Source of the DNA: Gammaproteobacteria bacterium | GTDB taxonomy: Bacteria > Pseudomonadota > Gammaproteobacteria > BMS3Bbin11 | DNA length: 5,976 nt | Direction of reading: 5' to 3' | Assembly: GCA_030636465.1 (NCBI GenBank) | Contig: DAOVWW010000111.1 | Span: 1-5,976, forward strand | In this document: positions 1 through 5,923 of the stretch, in pieces | Numbering within the stretch: position 1 is the stretch's first letter | Layout: each line of letters begins with the position of its first letter | Made by a program: the position numbers and the translations under genes | The notes under the pieces: model-generated | The model's database searches: none | What the model was told of the DNA's origin: nothing | The model's input: the letters and a program-made list of their open reading frames with translations, nothing else

Positions 1-1372
1 TAATATCAAGTTTAAGCGTGTCGAGTATGCCGAGCATTTTCCTGGTGCGTTCAGGCTCCTCATTGGCGATATTATTTATTTCACCCGGGTCATTTGTTAA
101 TAAATACAGTTCCTGCCGGTTCCCCTGCTTACGGATCAATTTGTAATGCCCCATTCGGATGTATTCATCAAAGTCGTTCCGGCCAATTATAGGATGTTCT
201 ATTTCCCTGGTTTTACTGAAATCACGCAGCAGGCTAATACCATTAATATTAGGAATTCGTTCATGTCCTGATATTTCAATTAGGGTGGGCATCAAATCCA
301 GCAAAGTAACCGGTGTCTGTATGCGAACCCCGTGTTTTACAGCAGGATGCAGTATGAGTAACGGGACATGAACACTGGACTGGTAGGAGACGGCGAGTTT
401 TTTAACACCATTATCACCCAGACCGCTGCCGTGGTTTGCATACAGAATAACGATAGTATTCGATAAATTTCCGTTTTTTTCGAGGTAGCTAAAGATAGAC
501 TTTAATTCGCTATCGACAAGTCGTACCTGCTGGGCATAAATTTCATGCAGGGTCTGGCGTATCTCCGTATCACTCATACCATTATTGATGCGAATATTAA
601 ATCGGGAAAACTCTGGCTTGTGCTGATTGAAAATTCGTTCAGGGTCTTCTATACGTTTAAGGTCATCAGGATAGTAGTACGGCATCGGGTGCAGAACTTC
701 CGGACGGTAGAGCAGGAAGTAGGGTGTCTCGATATTATCTTTAAGCTGTTTCAGCAGACTGTTGATTGTTTGCCTGTAGCTGTCCTTTCTTCTGTCCCAA
801 TTTGTTACGATGTCAAACCCACGGTCCAGGTGTAACTTCTTCCCTGCACGGATGCCCTGGTTCATGCTGATAGTATGATAGCCGTAAGACTTCAGATGCT
901 GAACCATTGTCGGATATTTCAGTAGCATTTCTTCAATATCAATTAATTCATCAGGTGTGCAGCGATTCTTTTTACGATTAATATATTTGTGTATCCGCTT
1001 CTCAGAGACAGGGAAGTTAAATGCTTCCATGGCAGTTAAGGTGGCAAGATTACTGCGATATGTTTCACCTGCAGGTGCGGAGACATTCTCGAAGAGAATA
1101 GAGTTTTTAAAAAATCGGTCGATATTTGGTGTGTTTGACGGTTTCCCCGGGTTTAACAGGCCGACATGGTCTGCACGCAGTAATTCTATGTTCAGCAGCA
1201 GAAAATTGCATTCATTGCACTGAAGGGCTTCCTTATTAAGGATGTTTCCTTGAATTGGTACACTGTCCGGGTCTGCTTGCGGGCAGGCCTGGAGCATGAC
1301 AGCAGCAAGTAAAGCTAAGGCAGCAACTAACAGAAACGATAAAGTAGATTTTTTTTTAGCTTTTCTGGACAA
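1..1372 (-). CDS. Sulfatase-fold (alkaline phosphatase superfamily) lipoprotein, 3' end cut by window
   Basis: An open frame of 457 codons runs without a stop from a TTG at 1372 off the left edge. I chose TTG because AGGAG lies 6 nt upstream and the frame upstream holds no ATG or GTG before a TAA. Residues 1-30 look like a lipoprotein signal: basic MSRKAKKK, a hydrophobic core, then LQAC with Cys30 as the lipidation site; Pro follows, not Asp, so outer-membrane sorting is likely if Gram-negative. The sulfatase-type fold shows in CNECNFLLLNIE (52-63), LRADHVG (65-71), TPNIDRFF, the TYRSNLATLTA block (104-114), His228, and NHGSGLGDNG (313-322). ELY..TNDPGE..NIA near the edge is the usual C-terminal signature, so only a few residues should be missing. 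Thr104 replaces the formylglycine Cys/Ser, Glu63 the first metal Asp, and Asn313 the DHG Asp. Substrate is unknown; a phosphoryl-transfer or non-catalytic role is as likely as sulfate ester cleavage. It is a paralogue of the gene at 1509-3044. Confidence 0.88.
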   Translation of the reverse strand, partial: MSRKAKKKSTLSFLLVAALALLAAVMLQACPQADPDSVPIQGNILNKEALQCNECNFLLLNIELLRADHVGLLNPGKPSNTPNIDRFFKNSILFENVSAPAGETYRSNLATLTAMEAFNFPVSEKRIHKYINRKKNRCTPDELIDIEEMLLKYPTMVQHLKSYGYHTISMNQGIRAGKKLHLDRGFDIVTNWDRRKDSYRQTINSLLKQLKDNIETPYFLLYRPEVLHPMPYYYPDDLKRIEDPERIFNQHKPEFSRFNIRINNGMSDTEIRQTLHEIYAQQVRLVDSELKSIFSYLEKNGNLSNTIVILYANHGSGLGDNGVKKLAVSYQSSVHVPLLILHPAVKHGVRIQTPVTLLDLMPTLIEISGHERIPNINGISLLRDFSKTREIEHPIIGRNDFDEYIRMGHYKLIRKQGNRQELYLLTNDPGEINNIANEEPERTRKMLGILDTLKLDI

Positions 1373-1378
1373 GCAATA

Positions 1379-1383
1379 CTCCT
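1379..1383 (-). promoter_or_regulatory. Ribosome binding site supporting the TTG start at 1372
   Basis: Read on the minus strand, AGGAG lies 6 nt before TTG (spacer TATTGC). This is the clearest Shine-Dalgarno in the window. It decides the start of the lipoprotein gene, which then begins with a complete signal sequence; the first internal ATG, codon 26, would delete most of that signal. Confidence 0.7.
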
Positions 1384-1508
1384 GTGGTACAGATGTTTAT
1401 ATAATTGGCCAGTCATTGTAATAATTAATAGCTACGACTCATTGCATTCCTCAGGTTCGATGGCAGCAATTCCTCGCTGAATATGAATATGAATATAAAT
1501 GAAATGGG

Positions 1509-3044
1509 TTAATCTAAATTTAAATCATCAATTTTAGATTTTGCCTCTTGTTGATATTGATGCAGTAAATCTGTCAACTCATTCGTAATCTGCGGGTTTC
1601 CAGCTGCGAGATTGTTATTTTCCAGTGGATCCTGTGACAACTTATATAATTCAGGTGTTTCAAGTGTTCTCTTGCTAAATAGATAGCCATTTTCCTGAAG
1701 CTCGATATTCAAATCAAACCCCTGGTTAACAGATGTTTCCATCTTCAGGGCAAGCATTTTATTGCGATTATAAATATTGCCGCCTGAAATCTTGCCGTCG
1801 AGAAGTCTGTACAGTTTACGCTCTGTACTGGTCTTTAAAAATAGTTTCCAGTCACCCCTTATTATGTAGGAGTCTTTGTCATTATGTCCTGCAATGAATG
1901 GCCTTTGGTAGTGCCGGTCATTAGTATGCATTGAGAAAAAATCATTTCTCTCTGTCATATCTATTGGCAAATTCAAAAGTTTTAATATACTGGGAACAAG
2001 ATCGATAAGGGATAATCTATCGTTTACTACTTTGTTAATTCTTGTACCGGGAAGCCTGATCATTAGGGGTACGCGGATATTGCTTTCGTATGAAACACCA
2101 TTGGATGCAAAGATGCCTTTGTCGCCTATTTGAGTCCCGTGTGTTGATACCAGGATTACAATCGTGTTTTCCATGCGGCCTGAAAGATTGTCAAAGATTC
2201 GTTTTAGCTGTTCGTCTGCATATTTTAATTGCTGACGGTAGATCGTATGTTCGGCCTGCCTCTGCTCTTCCTTTGTTGCCCCATGGTTACGTATGATTTT
2301 ATAACCATAGTTTTTATTATCAAATTTATAGGGTATATAGATAATATTTTTATCTTTAATCTGTTCTCTGTAGCGTGGGTAAAATGCACGATGGAGGCGG
2401 GTAGGGACAGCATGGAAATGAATAAAATAAGGTTCAGGGGTGCTTTCAAGTAGTTCAACCAAATGGTCTATTTGATCTTCAATCAATACGCGTATGGGGA
2501 ATTGTCTATATGTGTTATAGCCACGGCCAAGCATTGTTCTTTTCCCTGATCGTGTTCCCTTGTTTGACATGGCTGTATAGTAGCCGGCCGCTTGCATGTG
2601 TTCTGCCAGTGTGGTCTGGCTAGTATAAATATTTTTCCAGTGTCTAAATCCGGGCTTTGAGCGAAGCGATTCAAATGTTTTAACATCTAGATGGTAAAAA
2701 AATGGGTTTGTAGCGGTAAAAACAGACAGGTTTCCCCGGTAGGTGGATCCTGATGGCGAGTAGATATTCCGGTATACCAATCCCTCAGTAAAAAAGTTAT
2801 CGATATTTGGCGTCAGGCTGCTGCCGGAATGTGAGCCAACATAGTCCGATCTGAGAAAGTCTATATTTAGCAGTAATACATTACATTTTTTGCATACGCT
2901 TTGCTTTTGTGCGGCATGGTTTACCTGTGGAGTTAAAAGAATAAATAAAAGGAGTGCAGTGAACCCGGATCTCAGGTATTGGGCAATGAAGAATGGAAAA
3001 AAAGATGGTCCCATTTGTGTGAGATCAGAGGGGTAATAAGCCAA
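1509..3044 (-). CDS. Exported sulfatase-fold protein with Thr at the nucleophile position
   Basis: 511 residues if TTG (3044) is used; an ATG at codon 11 (3014) is an alternative, and neither has a clear Shine-Dalgarno. An N-terminal hydrophobic stretch (about residues 27-39 from TTG) followed by NHAAQ suggests a cleaved Sec signal peptide or a single membrane anchor. Family landmarks: CKKCNVLLLNID (51-62), LRSDYVG (64-70), TPNIDNFF (78-85), STYRGNLSVFTA (100-111), His218, STHGTQIGDKG (300-310), SYESNIRVPLMI, and a C-terminal LYKLSQDPLENNNLA. Asp62, the first metal ligand, is kept. Thr101 sits where sulfatases carry the Cys/Ser converted to formylglycine, and Thr301 replaces the Asp of DHG. 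Compared with the downstream paralogue, about 55 extra residues lie between KLYRLLDG and ELYKLSQDP. The glycosyltransferase gene ends 27 nt upstream, consistent with co-transcription. The fold is secure; activity and substrate are not. Confidence 0.88.
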   Translation of the reverse strand: MAYYPSDLTQMGPSFFPFFIAQYLRSGFTALLLFILLTPQVNHAAQKQSVCKKCNVLLLNIDFLRSDYVGSHSGSSLTPNIDNFFTEGLVYRNIYSPSGSTYRGNLSVFTATNPFFYHLDVKTFESLRSKPGFRHWKNIYTSQTTLAEHMQAAGYYTAMSNKGTRSGKRTMLGRGYNTYRQFPIRVLIEDQIDHLVELLESTPEPYFIHFHAVPTRLHRAFYPRYREQIKDKNIIYIPYKFDNKNYGYKIIRNHGATKEEQRQAEHTIYRQQLKYADEQLKRIFDNLSGRMENTIVILVSTHGTQIGDKGIFASNGVSYESNIRVPLMIRLPGTRINKVVNDRLSLIDLVPSILKLLNLPIDMTERNDFFSMHTNDRHYQRPFIAGHNDKDSYIIRGDWKLFLKTSTERKLYRLLDGKISGGNIYNRNKMLALKMETSVNQGFDLNIELQENGYLFSKRTLETPELYKLSQDPLENNNLAAGNPQITNELTDLLHQYQQEAKSKIDDLNLD

Positions 3045-3071
3045 AATTAAGCTTGTGGTTTATATGGAAGC

Positions 3072-3845
3072 TCATAATGAAAGCTGCTCAGGGTAAAATG
3101 AGAATTCATCACATATCTCTTTGTTAATTGGAAGGTCGCCCAGTTTTCCTTTTTTTCCTGAGTGATTCTCACCATTTCCAAGCATCCAGATCGCAGCGGG
3201 AAAAGGTACAGGGTTGAACGCGTGACCTTGTGATTGATGAATGCTGACTGATAGTCGATGGCTGCCAAGTACATGTTTTAAATATTTTCCATCAGTGTGT
3301 TGCTGAATACTGAGAAAGTCGGGGTTTTTAATTATGGCTTCTGGTATATCGAGCATGCGGTAAGGGTATATCAAGCTGGTGCCGCAGTGAAAGTAGAAAT
3401 CAGGCAGGTGGGTTAAACGTGAGTCGCCAAATTGATACTGATAGCCTGAATCTATGTACCATCCGGACTGCACAGTTTGACCGGCCACAAATTCCACTAT
3501 TTGATTGGAGATGAAATCATCGGCATCGAAGAACATTATAAATAATGGATCATAACGACGTGCATAGATAAGCCCTGCCATACGGTTGCTACCGCGATCT
3601 ACACGAATTGCATCCATCCCTGTATGCGGATGATCCAGATGACTGGGGGCAGGGAAGTCAACCTCGATGAATTCCACATGTTGACTGACCTTGATATCGG
3701 GTATTTGATTGCAGACGACCAGTACTTTGAAATCTATGTCTGTCTGCTGACAGACAGACTGAAGTGTTTTATCAAGCAGGTATCCTACTCTCTCATATGA
3801 GTAGCAATTTTTTGGATGCTTGAGTGAGGTGATGAAGATGAACAT
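3072..3845 (-). CDS. Putative GT-A-fold glycosyltransferase (family 2-like)
   Basis: 257 residues from an ATG, with no strong Shine-Dalgarno. The N-terminus MFIFITSLKHPKN followed by LLDKTLQSVCQQTD and FKVLVVCNQ (39-47) fits the first strand, helix and second strand of a GT-A nucleotide-sugar-binding domain. DRGSNRMAGL (83-92) followed by FIMFFDADDF (102-111) supplies the DxD metal and nucleotide-sugar motif at Asp107-Asp109. There is no signal peptide or membrane helix, so it should act in the cytoplasm, transferring a sugar from an activated donor. Donor and acceptor cannot be read from the sequence. It lies 32 nt after the kinase-like gene and 27 nt before the exported sulfatase-fold gene, in the middle of the probable operon. 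Its length is about that of a single GT-A domain with a short C-terminal extension. The family-level call is firm; pathway assignment to surface glycan or peptide modification is inference. Confidence 0.78.
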   Translation of the reverse strand: MFIFITSLKHPKNCYSYERVGYLLDKTLQSVCQQTDIDFKVLVVCNQIPDIKVSQHVEFIEVDFPAPSHLDHPHTGMDAIRVDRGSNRMAGLIYARRYDPLFIMFFDADDFISNQIVEFVAGQTVQSGWYIDSGYQYQFGDSRLTHLPDFYFHCGTSLIYPYRMLDIPEAIIKNPDFLSIQQHTDGKYLKHVLGSHRLSVSIHQSQGHAFNPVPFPAAIWMLGNGENHSGKKGKLGDLPINKEICDEFSFYPEQLSL

Positions 3846-3877
3846 TTCAATAGATGCTGGTTGACAGGTTCGGTGTG

Positions 3878-4855
3878 TCAGGATGCATTGAACTCGTTGA
3901 TGTTAGTGGTATCAAAGCCTTGGCTAGAATGAGATACACTTTTTAGATTAACTGAGAGGATATCTTTGAAGTTATTATAGGTTTCCGCGCTGCTCAGCTC
4001 TGGTGTGATCTGCAATAGATTACTTAACTCCAATAATTGATCTTTAATGCTTGATAATTGCGTTAAACGATTATCGGGATGTGGCCTCATGAGCTGGTTT
4101 ATCATGGAATTTAATGGTTCCAGAGAAGAATCCACATCGGAGAGCAGTGGATGAAGCATTCGCAGTTTGCGTCGGACTACCTGTTTTGAATCAATCGAAG
4201 AATGATTTGTGAATAATGGCTTGCTTGTTAATAGCTCGAATATCAGCATGCCTAAACCAAAATACAGTACTCTTTCATCAGGTACATGCCCTGCTATGAC
4301 TTGCTCCGGCGCTGCATAGATAAAGTACCGTTTGAGATCATTCTTGATGATGGATGAGGAGATAGAAGGTGCTCTATTAAGGCTGAAGTGAGTAATGCGT
4401 AAATGTCCTGACTCATCTATAAACAGGGTGTCTGGCCAGATTGCGATGTCAATATCTGATTTTCCAAATTCTTTAGCAGCAGAGATTAACTGCTCGATAC
4501 CCTCAATAACACTCAGTGACCAGTTAATGCCCAGAGATAGGGGTATTCGATGATCAGTTGTTACGCAATCGCTTACAATTCTACCAACACTATAATATTC
4601 CTCGTAGTCATACACTATCGCAGGGTTTCCACCTATCCCTTTGCCCTGATATCCTTTTAAGACAGCTTGATCATTTTTCAGGGACTCCATGAATGTGATT
4701 TCCTGATCGAACTGCTTTAACATTTTATCATCCTGCTGATACGCGATAGGCAACTGTTTACAAAAATACTGCTTACCATCTTGCTGTCTTAGCTGGGCAG
4801 TGAAAACAACGTCAGGTCCCGAAAAAATTGTTTCTATAACTGAATCGATTTCCAT
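3878..4855 (-). CDS. Protein-kinase-fold pseudokinase
   Basis: 325 residues from an ATG, 21 nt after the zinc-ribbon gene. The two-lobed kinase fold can be followed throughout: a degenerate glycine loop near 10-22, the ATP-site lysine in YFCKQLP (Lys33), a helix-C glutamate in FDQEITF (Glu52), the catalytic-loop equivalent DIAIWPDTLFID (136-147), the DFG equivalent THFSLN (155-160), a good activation-segment end YAAPEQV (180-186), helix F at DERVLYFGLGMLIFELLT (193-210), and PDNR with Arg263. The key residues are gone: HRD Asp becomes Ala138, the catalytic-loop Lys becomes Trp140, the Mg-binding Asn becomes Thr143, the DFG Asp becomes His156, and the helix-F Asp becomes Leu197. It probably does not phosphorylate by the standard mechanism and may bind nucleotide or act as a scaffold or allosteric partner. 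A Ser-rich tail of about 45 residues follows. No membrane segment is seen. The kinase-fold call is confident; the role is unknown. Confidence 0.82.
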   Translation of the reverse strand: MEIDSVIETIFSGPDVVFTAQLRQQDGKQYFCKQLPIAYQQDDKMLKQFDQEITFMESLKNDQAVLKGYQGKGIGGNPAIVYDYEEYYSVGRIVSDCVTTDHRIPLSLGINWSLSVIEGIEQLISAAKEFGKSDIDIAIWPDTLFIDESGHLRITHFSLNRAPSISSSIIKNDLKRYFIYAAPEQVIAGHVPDERVLYFGLGMLIFELLTSKPLFTNHSSIDSKQVVRRKLRMLHPLLSDVDSSLEPLNSMINQLMRPHPDNRLTQLSSIKDQLLELSNLLQITPELSSAETYNNFKDILSVNLKSVSHSSQGFDTTNINEFNAS

Positions 4856-4876
4856 TTTATCTACTGATCAGGAGAT

Positions 4877-5122
4877 TTAGATTAAAACCCATTTACCCTT
4901 TGGGCATGGGGTTATATTCATTCGTGTTTTTAAAGGCATAAAACAGGCGCATTCGTTGCATAGTTTTGTAGTTTTTTCGAAAGAGTCGCATTGTTGGCAC
5001 ATGGTGTAACGCCGCTTTTGTACCTTTTTTGGTACCTGCACATACTCCTTAGCATCCTTTAACCACTTCAGCCCATCTTTAAGCTGCTCTCTCCAGTTGG
5101 CTTCTTTTGATGAATTATTCAT
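4877..5122 (-). CDS. Small zinc-ribbon-like protein
   Basis: 81 residues from an ATG, with no clear Shine-Dalgarno. The N-terminal 38 residues are charged and probably helical (WREQLKDGLKWLKDAKEY), then very basic (KKVQKRR). The C-terminal half holds CQQC (42-45), CNEC followed by AC (55-60), then CFMPLKTRM and CPKGKW with Cys73. Four of these cysteines could bind one zinc ion in a ribbon or knuckle. I recall similar short proteins with a CFMPxKTR...CPxGKW ending from phage and bacterial genomes, without an assigned function. It is the first gene of the minus-strand series and ends 21 nt before the kinase-like gene, so it is probably translated from the leader end of the operon mRNA. It could be a nucleic-acid-binding, regulatory or protein-partner factor. 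The conserved Cys pattern makes it a real gene despite its size. Confidence 0.75.
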   Translation of the reverse strand: MNNSSKEANWREQLKDGLKWLKDAKEYVQVPKKVQKRRYTMCQQCDSFEKTTKLCNECACFMPLKTRMNITPCPKGKWVLI

Positions 5123-5469
5123 TGTGGTAACGTTAGCAGGAAGTTTGACCTTCGGTGTTCATTTTAGTCATTGAAATATAAAATTATGTATGACGTTGAC
5201 GATAACACAATATCTTTCACGACCACAATTTCTCCAGCTACGCTATACATGGATCATCTGTCGTAAAAGGATAGGGCAGTGATTGCTTAAAACTAGCAGT
5301 GAGATATTTTCAAATATGATAGCTTCATTTCCTTGCAACCCAGTGATAGGCTTACAATTACCACCAGCTTATGCGCGACTAACTTCATTTTGTCTAGTTG
5401 GGAATGATTTGTACTAGATAATTCCAAGCGCCGCCCTAAATTGCGAACTTAATCGATATATTGGAATAA
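5123..5469. other. Divergent intergenic region (347 nt), likely promoter region
   Basis: It separates the minus-strand operon from the divergent PqqD-like gene and so should contain both promoters. Minus strand: a TAAAAT at 5161-5166, 39 nt before the zinc-ribbon start, could be a -10 element, but no good -35 is paired with it. Plus strand: TTGTCT (5390-5395) with TAGATA (5415-5420) is a possible pair, although the 19-nt spacer is long. Neither is convincing. No tRNA, strong terminator or extended repeat is seen. Two short plus-strand frames lie here: 5186-5266 (26 codons, MYDVDDNTISF...) and 5316-5417 (33 codons, MIASFPCNPV..., two Cys). A 28-codon minus-strand frame overlaps the first. None has a recognisable ribosome binding site, so I do not call them genes. 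Confidence 0.5.
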
Positions 5470-5772
5470 ATGATAAACGACACTAAAGAAAGTACTCTTA
5501 ACGATCAATCAATTGTTAGCAGAATAGAGGGGTTCCAGCTTCGTCGCTCACCATGCTGCACGACTCTGTATGACGAAAATAATTTACCAGTTCTATCTCT
5601 TAATGGCACGAGCTCATTAATTTGGGAGAATTGCAATGGTGAACTTAAGATCATTGAATTGATAGATCAATTTCATTCTGTTTTTCCGGACATTCCGTAT
5701 AAAGACCTTAAAGTTGACACTATGAACGTACTAAATCAGTTTCAACAGGAAAAGATTATTAAACTGAAATAG
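5470..5772 (+). CDS. PqqD-like protein (RiPP recognition element fold)
   Basis: 100 residues from an ATG that directly follows an in-frame TAA, so the start cannot lie further upstream; only a weak GGAA at 5463-5466 could serve as a ribosome binding site. The PqqD pattern is clear: RIEGFQLRRS (18-27), a short beta segment with TTLYDENNLPVLSLN (31-45), GTSSLIWENCNG (46-57), KIIELIDQF (60-68), and a final helix with VLNQFQQEKIIKL. This winged-helix-like fold normally binds the leader of a ribosomally made peptide and presents it to a modifying enzyme, as PqqD does for PqqA and PqqE; standalone versions also occur beside kinase, sulfotransferase or asparagine-synthase-like genes. It is transcribed away from the minus-strand operon. 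No radical SAM enzyme or certain precursor is present, so its partner may be outside the window or may be one of the divergent gene products. Length is typical for a standalone PqqD-like protein. Confidence 0.82.
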   Translation: MINDTKESTLNDQSIVSRIEGFQLRRSPCCTTLYDENNLPVLSLNGTSSLIWENCNGELKIIELIDQFHSVFPDIPYKDLKVDTMNVLNQFQQEKIIKLK

Positions 5773-5861
5773 TTTAATTACTTAAAGTTGTGACTCTGGA
5801 AGTGCCGCTCTTTGCTTCAATGGCAGGAATAAAACAGGCCGTATGGAATTAGGACTTGATT

Positions 5862-5913
5862 AAAAAGGTGTAGCTGACAGAAGTAGAGAGCCGTTACTGT
5901 TATCTACACCTTT
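5862..5913 (-). terminator. Intrinsic terminator of the right-edge gene
   Basis: The arms AAAGGTGTAG (5864-5873) and CTACACCTTT (5904-5913) form a perfect 10-bp inverted repeat. On the minus strand the second arm runs into five consecutive T, which suits a Rho-independent terminator for the minus-strand gene ending at 5924, only 10 nt before the hairpin. The 30-nt loop has further short complementarity (ACAG/CTGT). On the plus strand only three T follow, so it is a poorer terminator for the PqqD-like gene. Confidence 0.6.
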
Positions 5914-5923
5914 CCAGCTATGT

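Noticed and set aside
159..1223. Plus-strand open frames of 70-96 codons at 159-371, 545-835 and 957-1223
   Set aside because: They lie antisense inside the sulfatase-fold lipoprotein gene, whose minus-strand frame is unbroken and carries family motifs; their translations show no recognisable domain.
1463..1478. Small inverted repeat CAGC...GCTG in the 136-nt gap between the sulfatase-fold genes
   Set aside because: A 4-bp stem without a T-run is too weak to call a terminator.
1479..1496. Three copies of GAATAT between the two sulfatase-fold genes
   Set aside because: Only 18 nt in AT-rich sequence; it looks like simple-sequence slippage and shows no link to a promoter or binding site.
2090..3274. 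Other short frames on both strands across 2090-2686 and 3047-3274
   Set aside because: They are shadows of the sulfatase-fold and glycosyltransferase genes in alternative frames, with no motif or ribosome binding site.
3862..3880. Inverted repeat TGACA...TGTCA at the end of the pseudokinase gene
   Set aside because: A 5-bp stem with a 9-nt loop and no T-run; expected by chance, and a terminator here would split the operon.
5790..5852. 20-codon GTG-start frame downstream of the PqqD-like gene, considered as a RiPP precursor
   Set aside because: No ribosome binding site, no core-like residue pattern, and very short.
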